Assembly (NCBI RefSeq): GCF_041146795.1
Contig: NC_135168.1
Coordinates: forward strand, 15,366,131 to 15,430,130
From: Maylandia zebra
Taxonomy: Eukaryota > Chordata > Actinopteri > Cichliformes > Cichlidae
Direction: 5' to 3'
Length of the DNA stretch: 64,000 nt
Numbering within the stretch: the first letter of the stretch is position 1; every line of letters begins with the position of its first letter. Below, one piece after another: positions 38,644 to 57,262 of this stretch. The position numbers and the translations under genes are program-made. The notes beneath the pieces are model-generated. The model was not told the DNA's origin. It ran no database searches and saw only the letters and a program-made list of their open reading frames with translations.

Positions 38644-41600
38644 TCAGGCAACAAACTTGTTCTTGGTTGTTGAGCCACTCTTTGTGGCCGTGTCTGCATG
38701 TGACTGGTAACCAATGATCACTTTTGGTGGGACGCCTAGCCTTTCTTTATACACACGCCTAAAAAAAGCAAAGACATTTTACATAGTAGCTATGAGACAA
38801 ACTCAGTCATTTAAAAAAAAAAAAAAACCCCACACATTTGTTATATCTTCCTGTAACAGGCTTCTTACTCCAAGACTAATACTATATGATACTACAGATC
38901 ATTCTGAATCATACTTCTAGACAGAAGAGAGAAAAGACAAAAGAACAAAAACTTGCACAACAGCATCTAATGTGCTCAGATTTTTTTCCCTCATCTTTAA
39001 TTGTGGCATTTTCAACTTACCCTATGTGTGTGATGGCCTCTTTATTTTCATAGTCTGTAGTCCATATAGCCATCTTATCACCTTTGGCTCTAACATTAAT
39101 GACAGCTCCACAAACATCGTCACTGTAGTCGTCAAAAGCTTCTCCAACAAGACACAGGAGCTGCAGGAAAATATGAATTTTTAAAAGATTTGTTATTGTG
39201 GACACATGTTTTTGTTTTACATGCAGTTAGTACCTGAAAAGTTGTGTACTTAGCATTCACTGGCTTGTCACAGTTGTGGTTTGCTATTATAAAAAAAGAC
39301 TGCTACATGGAACTCATCCTTTTATCTACACCCATTTACACTGTACATTCCTATTGCCATGTGTCAAAACATACACAGTGTACAAGGCCAATAGATGAAA
39401 AGAATGATGACTCTGTTAGAGCAAACAAAAATACAAGAGGGCGCAACATACCGTCTCCAACCAGAACCGATCCAGGTCTACTTTACGTTGCTGCTTGGAC
39501 AGAGTTATCAGCCAGCGGCCGCCTCGCCGGTTCCTTTCATCTTCCCACATGGGCTCAATCCCATCCTGTATTCAAACACAAGCCCACACCACATACATCA
39601 CTGTTGCAAACAAGTCATCAAGAAATTAATACATTAACAGACAACTAATGTATTAACTAAAGTCACATGAAGCTGAATTACTGAGACACGTGTATGCTCA
39701 CAACTACCCTCATCTATGACAGCGGGGAGAGGAAAAAAGACAAAAAAATAAATAAATACTCTATTGTGGGATTTTAAATTTTGGAAGGTTTTTCTGTTGA
39801 AAGACTGGATGAAGCATTTCAATAAACTGAAAAGCTGAAATAAACCAGTCAATGCACACGGACTACGCCATTTGTCAGCCTAATGCAGAAGATGCTCCTT
39901 TCCATTCTGATTATTCGATAGGTGGGGTCCACTTTCAGTGTTTACTAAAACAACTTTTGTGAACCAGAGAATAGGAAATACCAGAAAAATGTCATTTTAC
40001 ATGGGGATACTGCAAGTCCTGAAAGGGACAAAAGCACTTCTTACCTTAAATAAAGAGTAGTCACAGCCAGACATCAAGTTACTTGACAGCTGAATGTGAT
40101 TGTATAATCTAAGAAAGAAAGCATTTTTTTAAAGAAAATTAATTTCATGCATCACCAGCAACCCACAGCTCGTCTTGGCACAACACACAAAAAAAAATAA
40201 ATTCCTATTTCATAGACTCAGCATATGACTGAAGGCTGCGCAGGACAAACATAAACATCAAACACTGTTAGTTAAGTTGTAGAGAGTCTATTTTGTTTTT
40301 TCAACTGTGAGGCTCATATTTTGTGACAAGCTGGATTTGGCAGTGTTAGGAAGGTTTAGTCTGTTGTGATGTCTGGAACAGAAGACAACACAGGAAATAC
40401 TTCTCTCTCTCTCTTAAGGAGAGAGATGCCATCACAATAAGGCGTCAACTCTGCGACAAATAAAATTTACAGTGGTTCATAACTTCTAAGGGTCACCATT
40501 GGCCCAGAGACTACACTATAGGATCTATAGTTTAAGGATGGGCATGCTTTTTCCAAGCTTAGTATAATGAGCATAGCATATGAATACATGCAACCTCTCC
40601 TCAACAAATAGGCCAATTTGAATTTCATTGAAACACACCAACACAAACAGGAATTATCATCAACATTTTTGCTCAAAAAAACAAAAACAAAAACCAGAAA
40701 CCCATCCATACTATAATTCTAGCTTTGCATTTAAGTCTATGATACTGAGTGGCATGAACTCAACAAGTAACAAAAACGTACGCCCAGAAGTCCTCCACAG
40801 TGTCAAATTTGGAGATGAGACGAAGGTTGGCTTGCCACGTTTTGCTTTTGTCATTCTTGAAAAACCAAAGAGCCCACCTGGGAAAAACAAACAAACAAAC
40901 GTCTTACTACAGAGTATGACCACATACTGTCTACATTTGTCAGGTTGGTAGTGAAGAAAAATTTGCAAACTTTTACCACCTCACACATACTATATAACAG
41001 CAAAATTCATTTAAGGAGACTCACACTACTGGAATATAACAGTTTAACTGTCTTCAGTATTTTTGCAACTGTTATACATAAGGTAGAATGATACATGAAT
41101 GTTATAAGCTGTATCGATTTATACTTCTACAAGAAAAGACAGACGTGGATAAATGCTTACCTGTTTTGTAGTGGGTGTTTGATGTACGTTTCAGGATTCA
41201 CAACCTTCTGAACAGCTGTTTCACATTTCTCAGTTTCACCATTTGCAGGAACGGAATTTGACACCTAGAAGAAAAAGAAGTGCAAGTTGTTTTGGTATTT
41301 TAATGATTATAACCAAGTGTGTGCACACGGTGTCTGAGAGGTTTAGTAATTTAACGTCTTACGATATTTTATCGTTTCAACCCATGCCACATTATGCTAT
41401 CGTGTCTACATGTTCAGGGCCTCTTTAGCCCTGTTGAGTGCTCCACCTCCCCGTGGAACCATGCTGACGTAAAATGGCTTGAATCTACAGACTTGTAGCA
41501 AACTTGAGAAAAGAAATAGGTTTTCTCAAAGGGTAGCATTTATTATCGTTTGCCACTTTAAATTGCATTATAGAGAAGATGTCTAGCTCATTCTTAAACA

Positions 41601-42055
41601 CATTTCCCCACACTGACCAACATTTGGTTTCCAGCTAACGTTAGCTGGAACCCACGAGAGTCGTTACCGGTGTCCTCTCATTCATACAAGTATCTGAGTT
41701 CAACTCAGGGCACCGACCGGGGCATATACCCAGTCAACGCAGTGTTAACCCGGCGTAAACGATGCTTTAAAAACAGTTACTGTAAATGGTCTTACAAGCA
41801 ATATTGCTGATATTAAGATTTTAAAAACAACTGGCTATAATTTACTACGCTAAGTTGCTTGGCTAGCGAGTTCTGTTACCTGTCAGAAGTAAAGTTTACA
41901 AGATTTCTCAGACTCTCGATTATTTAGACTAAACTGTCGCCTAGTTGTCTTTTACCGCTGGTTAATTAAATACTCCATAAACGTGCTGTTTGAAAGATAA
42001 AGAACCACATATAACCTATTCTAGCAAAGGGACTCACCACCAGTGCGGTCGCCAT
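38644..42055 (-). CDS. eif4e: Eukaryotic translation initiation factor 4E
   Basis: Cap-binding subunit of eIF4F, which binds the m7G cap of cytoplasmic mRNA and recruits eIF4G. Seven coding exons join to 651 nt, 216 aa plus stop (human is 217): 42055-42038, 41264-41161, 40877-40782, 40108-40045, 39565-39452, 39160-39021, 38758-38644; all junctions are GT-AG and in phase. The start is the ATG with MATALV, split by an intron after codon 6. Trp42, Trp45 and Trp55 lie in the first part; the cap-stacking Trp55 and Trp101 with Glu102 ('PMWEDE') are present, as is 'KSGSTTKNKF' with Ser208, equivalent to the MNK-phosphorylated Ser209. It lies about 1 kb downstream of adh5 on the same strand, as in the vertebrate EIF4E-ADH5 neighbourhood. 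Which teleost eif4e paralogue it is cannot be decided here. Confidence 0.96.
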
Positions 42056-42180
42056 CTTCTGGAAATCACTTTGAGTTTTTCGCCGTGTGTTAAAATAGCT
42101 TGGATTGGGTCGTATGGTAAGCACAACACGCATGCGCAAGCAAATACGTACAAAATTAAATATTGGTTCAACGTGTGAGG
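42056..42180 (-). promoter_or_regulatory. eif4e: eif4e promoter/5' UTR with NRF1-like site
   Basis: Upstream of the ATG, CGCATGCGCA (42129-42138) matches the core of the palindromic NRF1 site common in vertebrate housekeeping promoters. Transcription start is not determined. Confidence 0.45.
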
Positions 42181-42864
42181 GGGAAAAACGTCATCCTCCT
42201 TCAGGTTTGATAGCGTGGACAGTGGTTAGTGGAAATAAACTCTGAAGTGATACGAACGCACTGAATAAACTGTATTCATAATAATTATGTACATTACGCG
42301 AAAACAGAATCATCTTATGGTTAAGACTGAATATTTCACTGTAGCAGTGGGAACTTGTCGATGTTTTTCTAAATAACAGTTTGATATGGACAATTATTCC
42401 TAAAATGTGTTGTTGCATTTAGGAAAATCAGTGTGTGTATGTGTATATATATATTTATATGTTCTTGTGTTTCGACTATGCATGCCTCTGACCCAAACAG
42501 CCTGTCAGTTTATACAGACCCTGATGCACAAGACATTAGAATATCGCAAAGGCAATTTTTTAAATTCATTTTGTACCTGTATAGGAAAAAGTATGACGTC
42601 CATTGTCCATTATATGATACACAAGAACTGGAAATATGAGTGAGTGACCTGTGAGACCATATTGCAGTATGTAAGCAACATTCTTAATTATTAATTTATT
42701 TCACTGTGGTATTATCTAACAGGTGCTTCCAAAATATAACAAATATTGGTGCCTTTATGTAAATTAATGATTAAATATTGCCATCTTGATATTAACCAAC
42801 TAAATGTCACTGAAAGACACTGCTCAAGAGCAGCCAACAACCAACAGAAAAGCAGAAACCTTTG

Positions 42865-43034
42865 GTTTTACAGAGGTTTTAATTGAAATGGATCAGTCAA
42901 ACATATCTTACTGTTAGTAAAAACATCTAACAGTCAAAAGTACACTATCAAAACAAGTGCTGAGAAACAAGTGCTTTAACTATGGCAGGAGACTCTTTAA
43001 AAGCTGGATGTGAAGGATGTTTCTTTCAGGCACT
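42865..43034 (-). other. adh5: adh5 3' untranslated region (inferred)
   Basis: Lies after the adh5 stop. ATTAAA on the minus strand (42882-42877) is the nearest candidate polyadenylation signal. The gap between this and the eif4e start (about 42.2-42.86 kb) contains only AT-rich sequence with a short TA repeat. Confidence 0.4.
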
Positions 43035-46846
<3,812 letters not shown>

Positions 46847-47000
46847 GCTCGTTGTTTCTAGAGAAGAAGACGGGCCACTGAGCAGCCGTAAAGGAGTTAA
46901 CCTTCGGACCAATCAGATACGAGAACGACTAGCGTACGCATGACGCATTTGGGAGCAATGAAGAAAATAGGCCAAAAAAGGGCGCTTAAGAATTTCAAAT
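46847..47000 (-). promoter_or_regulatory. adh5: adh5 promoter region with CCAAT box
   Basis: Upstream of the adh5 ATG there is 'ACCAATCAG' at 46908-46916 (an NF-Y-type CCAAT box, inverted relative to the gene) and a small cluster of CpG ('AGCGTACGCATGACGCAT'). No TATA box at a suitable distance was seen. This fits a housekeeping promoter; the start site is not determined. Confidence 0.45.
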
Positions 47001-47572
47001 AGTTGCATGCTGCTGGTACTACTTATGTTACTACTGATAATAATTTAAAAAAAAATATTTAAAAAAATACTTGTGAATAAAACGAATTAATAAATGAAAA
47101 CATGTAGGCTGCAATCTTTTATTTTTTAAACACTTTTTAGAAATAACTTCAGTCATTGTTGAATGTCATCATTGACAGTGGGGACTTTTGCTTTTTGGAT
47201 GCTGGAGAATATGTTATGTTTATCTTTAAAAGTTTACTGATATATTTGTACAGTTGGAATAAGTACTAACTCTGAACTTGAACATCTTAGTACTTCGTGT
47301 TAAACTAGACAATTGTTAACGGTGCCAGTCAACATCAATAATAAATGATGTTCTTGACCAAACATGCTTCAGGTGTCTTTAAAGAGTGAGCAGGATTACA
47401 ATGCAATTTGTGTTTTGAATTCTGTTTTTATATTTCATTTTCACTCACTTATGGCAGTTAAGCAGCACCAGGCATGCAGCTGAAATACTGTTTCACACAC
47501 ATCTAAAATTTAATTTGGAATAACAATTATAAGCTATCAAATTCACTTATGATAGACCTGTCATACAAATAT

Positions 47573-47618
<46 letters not shown>

Positions 47619-48439
47619 GCCTAAATGCCAACCTTACACAGCTGACCTCCCTACCAGACTCTAAATTTCCTCACATACCGTACACACTCTGGTGTTTTCA
47701 GTCTGTATTCTGTGTTTAACCTCGTCATATTTTCCTAATATCAGAGTTTCCTTTTTAAAATCAGTCACTCTACTTCCAGTAGTCTTGTCCTTGTTTCTGA
47801 TTGGTGAGATACTGCCAGCAGCACCTCCTTCATGTAAATAATGTTGATGATGTTAGGATTAAAAAAAAAAAGCTAGATAAGGAAATTATCTTTGATATGT
47901 TGAAGCTTGTTTCAAAGTACAGCACACTCTTCCAAATCTGCTTTTAAGCCTCAATATAAATCTAAAAGTCAGAGTCACAAACCATTTGTTTCAGCACTAT
48001 ATGAATAATTACTTCATTGGTGTTGTTTTCAATTTAGCACCTTTATTATTCATTTTGCACCTTTTTAAAAATAAAATAAAATAAAATAATTTATTAGAAT
48101 TGCTTTTAGTCCTTATTTAGGCTCGGTTGTTTAGGTTTGATTCATCCAGAACCCAGGGTTGATTGAATGCTGTCCAGCTGTTACTCTGTTACACTGAAAA
48201 ACTCACAGGGTTTAGTCTGAGACATAGATCAACACACTGTGCCCAGATACAGGAAACAAGATTCACACTGAACAAGCTGAGTTGGCTTTTGTAACATGCC
48301 AGACTCATATAAGAAAGATATAAAAATGTGAGTTTCAGTTATTGATATTTTTACCTGCAAAAATCAGAAGGAAAGAAGAATCCTACTACAGTGTTGGGAA
48401 AAAAACAACTAAGAAAACTTCTTTCACCAGTTAAAAAAA
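47001..48439. other. Intergenic with (AT)n microsatellite
   Basis: No exon is supported. The only clear structure is the TA dinucleotide array at 47577-47616. Confidence 0.5.
47577..47616 (+). repeat. (TA)n microsatellite, about 20 units
   Basis: Perfect alternating AT/TA tract of about 40 bases. Confidence 0.95.
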
Positions 48440-48810
48440 CTGCCAGTTAAACTAGCAGTGAGGACAAAGGGCCTCCTGAACCACTCAGATCTGCAGCAGT
48501 ATGCCACTGCTGCTCCTCTGCCCAGTCAGGAGGCTGTGGAGCGGGTGTCTGCTGTTGTCCATTTTAGCTTTCATTTTGTTCAATGTATCCCTCACAACCA
48601 CAGTCTTAAGTGTCCAGCCTCCTGCCAAGCACAGTTGGCTTGCCCACCAGCTGGCTCTGCGCCTTCGTGTAGAGCATCAGTGTTCAGTGACCAGTAGAAC
48701 TTCTCATCCAGTGGGACACCCAGATATTTATAAAAGTGCACTACCTCAATGTGCTGCGCAAGTATGGACAAGCCAGATGGTCCAGCCTCAATCTCGTGAA
48801 ACCGTCACCT
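48440..48810 (-). mobile_element. L2/Rex1-like LINE 3' fragment, degenerate
   Basis: Minus-strand translation gives 'HFYKYLGVPLDEKFYW' then 'NTDAL', the conserved 'YKYLG..LD.KL.W..NTDALY' region after the reverse transcriptase palm in L2-type LINEs. Further on come 'HPLHSLLTGQRSSSG' and 'RRPFV', which fit the usual C-terminal end of these ORFs. The part between is deleted and interrupted by stops. The plus-strand frames here (79 and 125 codons) are shadows. Confidence 0.6.
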
Positions 48811-49728
48811 GCATCGTTTTAAGTATATTTTTGCTTTTTAAAAGCATGCCAAACAGAAACCACAGACTAAGCCCATAACACATCAATGAATAAGACACGT
48901 TTGTTTTTGTCACTCAGTGCATTCAAAACAAGTCAAAAGAAGAACATGATATCGATCACTTCCTCTTTTGAGTTTCCCACTTCAGTCTTATAAAAAGAAC
49001 TGACAAAACTGTCCCCAAGTCACAAGTCATCCAGTCCTACTCATGCAGGACAAGAGATACGTCTTCTTGCCATTACAAGGAACCCAGTATGAGCAGAAGG
49101 ATTTTCTCAGCCTTAATTTAAAGGGGTTTTGAAACATAACCTCCACTGGTTTGTAACTTGAGTTAAATAGAGCATATTTTTAGGTGACTTATAAGCAAGG
49201 AGATGCCCAAAGTAAGTAAAAACATAGTTGTGCCTGGTTTTTTTTGTTTCTTTTCTTTTAATTTCTATGTGGATAAAACTGCTGAATGATAAAGAAACAG
49301 CCACACAATTATAAAGCACATTTTTTAATTGAGGCATTTGATTGCAATGGTAACTCTTTATATTACAAACTACCAATGTTTTTAGCTGAAAACACGTCTG
49401 ACATCCTGCACATGAAGACATTTGGACATGGAGGTTTGTGAATACGTTCGAACGCCTGTCATTCTTCTCACAAATATACAATAATCCCCACAAATGACTC
49501 AAAAAGGTTCCAGCTACAAGAATACATTTTAAATACAAATCTTGAAGATCCAGCAATCTTCTAAAACTGGTAAAAAAAAAAATTAAAATAGAACAGGAAA
49601 ATCAACTCTACAAATAGAGACAATCTTCATATGAGTCCAACAGGCCAGGATCTGACACAGATCATAACCTTTTAGCTGCGAGAGTGACCATAAGGATGTG
49701 ATGGTCACAATGAACCATCAGAGTCAGA
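48811..49728 (-). other. gar1 3' flank and probable 3' UTR
   Basis: No second gene is seen. The 147-codon minus frame at 49113-49556 has no recognised domain and lies where the gar1 3' UTR is expected. Candidate ATTAAA signals occur on the minus strand near 49325-49330, but the end of the transcript cannot be fixed. Confidence 0.4.
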
Positions 49729-52556
49729 TCATCTCCCACCTATAAGAAAACAAAAGATCAACAAAGTTCAGACATAATAAACCATGTGTCACATCAGGGA
49801 AAATAACCAAAACATTGTAAGACGATAGAAAACCTGCCAACCTCTGAATCCACGTCCACCACCGCCACCTCCTCTTCCTCTGAAGCCTCCTCCACCACGG
49901 CCTCCTCCTCCACCACGGCCTCCTCCTCCACCACGGCCACCTCCACCTCTGCCTCCTCGAAAACCACCTGAGACAAAAAGAAAGTAAAATTAATCAAACT
50001 ACTCTTGCATGCATTAGGCTTTTTCCATTTTCAATCTACAAAAGTAAATACTGAGCAAAAACTGAGCAAAATTCCTAAAGAAAAACAAAAATGTCTGTTT
50101 TGTTATATATTCTAAACACGTAGCCAGAAGATTAAATTAAAATGAGAATGCCATCTTACCTCCACGACCACCACCCCTTCCTCCACCTCTGCCTCCTCTT
50201 GGAGGCCCCTTTTCTCCTGGTGGCCTCGGGAGGAATCTCTGCAGTGGTAGTAGCTTCATCGGATCTATATAAAACTAAAAGACAACATTTTGGTTAGAAA
50301 TCTAAGATATTAAATTAGTCACTAGAAAAGTTTAGTGAGACATTTTTGGTACCTTTTGTAGTTTCTTGAATGAAGATGCCTTCATATTTTCAGAAAGTTT
50401 TACTGAGAAATACTGCAAAGGTGGGTTAAGGAAGCAACAAGAACACTGACAATGTCAAACAGATTCCCTACTTAATCAAAGGTTTAGAGAAAAACAAAGA
50501 CAATAGAAAGGATACAAAGTCTCTGAGTTGGCCAAATATCTCATCGACTTTTCCAATCTGCTCCTTGTTTTCCAAGTACACTGGGGCATTGAAATAGGGA
50601 ACCTTGTTTTCCTCTGTTGTGCACTTGCAGACAATGTCATCTTCACATGGATGCATGAACTCTCCCACTGCTGTGAAGACAATGAAACACAGTTAAAGTT
50701 TAAGACGTGCAATACCATGACTGACACCCAATTTAAATTTCTGTCTGGTTATAATACGTCAGCATATGCTTGACTGCTCTGCAGTTCACTTTATGGGCAT
50801 CCAGCACAAGGTTTCTGTAAGTCTGAAATTCTTTGGAGGCCGAGGGAATAAATGGGGGTTAAAGGAAGTGACCCAGAATATATGCTAAAACAGAGACTTT
50901 GAGGCACTAGAATATAAACATATAAAAACAAAGTTCAAATAAGTTGGAAAAAAATTGTTTTTGAACAGCCCAATGAGTAGAAACACAGATACATCTTTAA
51001 CAATATTACAATGTGGACTTAAAAATATATTCCATGCACCCTAACTCCTGGTACAGCATGTCATATTCACATTTTGTGGGATGATCATTAAATATATAAA
51101 AGATTGTCTGTAATGCAGTTTGCATTTAAACACTTACATATTGCTCATATTATTATTACTATTGTTACTACTACTATCACCACTACTATTACTAATATTA
51201 TATAACATCTTTTTGGTTTTCTGGTGTTTTTGGGACAACTTGGAAACATGTAGTTAAAGTTAATTAACATGAACTGGATCTTGAATACCTCATGTAGGTG
51301 ACACACGGTGTATTAATTTCATACTCTCGTCACATAGAATATCTACTGAAGTTCACCATTCACACACACCCAAAGGTCCACCGTTGTTTTAGAGTTGCCT
51401 GCTAATACTGACTGGAAACGTATGCTTCAGTGGGCAATGTACATAGCCGCAGACACTGAGAAACCCTATAATGCAACCTACCCTCATAAACTGACATGCA
51501 CCTCCCCAGAAACTTAATTACATGTCACATCAACACTGCCCACTACAACCGTGAATGGCCTGTTGAATACCTTTGATTTCTCCTATGCATTTCTGGCTAC
51601 TTTTTTGATGCAGTGCTAGAATTTGTCAATGACAGAATAACAATGTAAGGATCTGTTAAAGGAATAGAAACCATAATACGGACTCACAATCGGCAGCAAA
51701 TTCCTGGAGGGAGATTGCCAAAACTATTGGAATGGACACTAGGGTAATGTACAAAGATGTGGAAAAACTAGAGGAACAATTATAAAAATGACAAAGCATA
51801 GAGTGGCAACCCAGAAGGGGGAAAAAAAAACTTTCTGGTATTTTTGTTTGTTTCTATCGTGACTGGCACCGCATGTAAACTGCCAGGACTCTACCACAAA
51901 GTAATTAACACAGTAAATGCTGGCTTGATAATGTCATCTTACATATGTTACATGGGCTTTACATAGATTCAAGCAAGATGGTGTGCGTGGACATCTGCAT
52001 GCCTGCCTGTTCTTTTTGTTTGTTTTTGTGACTGCACAGACTAGTTCCTGGTGACTTTTCAGCAAACATAGAAAAGAAGAGACAGAAGACAGGCAACAGG
52101 ACAAGTCTTGTTTTCCACATCCTTGGATAGTCTCCATCTTTGATGATGACAAAATTCTCACAGCCTACTCATCCACACCATTTCTCCATAACTGTGTAAT
52201 GGTAATATTACAGAGTCAGTGTTTTGGCAACATCAAGACTGTTTACTTGTATCTCAATGGCTGAGAACTCACGCGAAGCTGTGGTAAAAGTTTAGCTTCA
52301 CATGTGTATAAAGAAGCACTCGGTTTAGCGTTTTGTTAGAACTGGGCTTACCAACAACATATTCAGGAGGTCCATAGTCTTGCTGTCTGTTGAAACCCCC
52401 TCTTCCACCACCCCGTCCAAATCCTCCACCACCTCTGCCTCCACCGTATCCTCCTCCACCTCGTCCAAATCCTCCACCACCTCTGCCTCCACCGTATCCT
52501 CCTCCACCTCGTCCAAATCCGCCACCACCTCGTCCTCCTCCTCCTCTGAACGACAT
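49729..52556 (-). CDS. gar1: H/ACA ribonucleoprotein complex subunit 1 (GAR1)
   Basis: Nucleolar core protein of H/ACA snoRNPs, which guide rRNA and snRNA pseudouridylation and stabilise telomerase RNA with dyskerin, NOP10 and NHP2. Six coding exons total 672 nt, 223 aa: 52556-52352, 50670-50516, 50412-50353, 50274-50160, 49967-49842, 49739-49729. The central Gar1/Naf1 domain runs from '[15 protein letters not shown]' through '[18 protein letters not shown]', '[14 protein letters not shown]' and '[16 protein letters not shown]'. It is flanked by N- and C-terminal RGG-rich tails typical of the family. The last exon supplies only Gly-Gly-Arg-stop. Donors of exons 2 (GTATCC) and 5 (GTTGGC) are weak but restore the family reading. 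The N-terminal tail contains a 16-residue unit repeated in tandem. Head to head with the adh8-like gene. Confidence 0.95.
52410..52545 (-). repeat. 48-bp tandem coding repeat in gar1 RGG tail
   Basis: A unit encoding '[16 protein letters not shown]' occurs twice in full and then partly a third time. The nucleotide copies ('CCTCCACCACCTCTGCCTCC' and neighbours) are nearly identical, so this is a recent in-frame minisatellite. Confidence 0.85.
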
Positions 52557-52950
52557 TTTCCTCAAATGCTCTGTAATAAGAAATAACGAAAACACAAAGA
52601 CGACACAGCTCACGTGATTTCATGCTTGAAGCTAAACACTTATGAATGAATTAGCCTGCCCATGATTCAGGCAAACTATGCCGACTTGGAAGCTCTTTCT
52701 TATGCTAGCTGAAGTCGTTAGCTCACGTTAGCATTACTCAGTCATTCAAAGTACGAAAATTCATCTGTTTTTTCTAACATAAACCAACACGATACGTAGT
52801 CGTTTAAAAACATACACACCGAAAAAGTGCGCAACACTGTTTTTGCACAAACAAAGAAAATTACTCACAAATTTGACCGAGTGGCTAGACTTCAGACCGC
52901 CCTGCCGAAATTCCATGCGACTACAACACGTGTGACCGTAACGTGCCGTA
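52557..52950 (-). other. gar1: gar1 5' UTR with a non-coding first exon (inferred)
   Basis: The coding exon begins at an acceptor (TTATTACAG before 52570), so the ATG is not in the first exon. Upstream, a good donor AAATTT|GTGAGT lies at 52869/52868, defining intron 1 as 52868-52571 and a non-coding exon starting somewhere in about 52870-52950. Confidence 0.55.
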
Positions 52951-53200
52951 AAGGCACCGGGCAGTCTCGGAAAGTGTCGTAAATGCGCTGACAGAGCTAA
53001 ACCATTGAAGAAAAACTAGAATTAGAAGAGGGTGCAACCTGTCTGCTGTTTGACTCGGTCAGTTCAACCTTACCCACTCAAATGTTGATATAATGTAACT
53101 CGCAGCTGTTTTGGTGATAAGTGAAGATTTAATTATTCCTTTATTTAAATTATTTTGTTTAAATACAGGCTGTTTTATATGAAGACAGCATCTGTCAACA
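52870..53200. promoter_or_regulatory. Bidirectional promoter interval gar1 / adh8-like
   Basis: About 250-330 bp separates the inferred gar1 first exon (minus) from the adh8-like ATG at 53201 (plus). The gar1 side has several CpGs ('GACCGTAACGTGCCGTAAAG'). The other side has a TATA-like TTTAAATA at about 53157-53164, which would imply a very short 5' UTR for the adh8-like gene. Confidence 0.5.
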
Positions 53201-57030
<3,830 letters not shown>

Positions 57031-57262
57031 ACAAAGGATAAACCTTTAATGTCTGCTCATAAAATGAAGTATTCTGTCACTTTTATAACATTTTGCATTG
57101 TTTTTGTCATTTTTGTGTTAGTTTGACAATTACAATATTTTCCATGCTCGGCTTTGTAGGAAATGACATGCCACCATCTGCCACTAGATGGCAGTCGTGT
57201 AAAAGCTTTGATGTTTAGGTCCACTAAAGGCATCATCTCAATAAAAACAGGTTTTCAGTGTG
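57031..57262 (+). other. adh8-like 3' UTR with AATAAA
   Basis: Runs from the TAA stop to about 20 bases past AATAAA at 57240-57245. It includes CCACTAGATGGCAGT (57181-57195), which matches the CTCF core consensus. Confidence 0.65.
57181..57195 (+). promoter_or_regulatory. CTCF-like motif
   Basis: CCACTAGATGGCAGT fits the vertebrate CTCF core CCASYAGRKGGCRSY at every position. A related ACACTAGATGGCAGA lies in intron 5 at 54518-54532, with two mismatches. Binding cannot be inferred from sequence alone. Confidence 0.45.

Noticed and set aside
38216..38673. Lysine-rich plus-strand frames
   Set aside because: Poly-A tracts in the antisense of the eif4e 3' UTR.
49113..49556. 147-codon minus-strand frame downstream of gar1
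   Set aside because: Featureless sequence in the expected gar1 3' UTR, with no family resemblance.
52325..52623. Acidic, arginine/tryptophan-rich and serine- or proline-rich frames overlapping gar1 exon 2
   Set aside because: Alternate-frame readings of the glycine codon repeats. Only the frame starting MSFRGGGG joins to the Gar1 domain.
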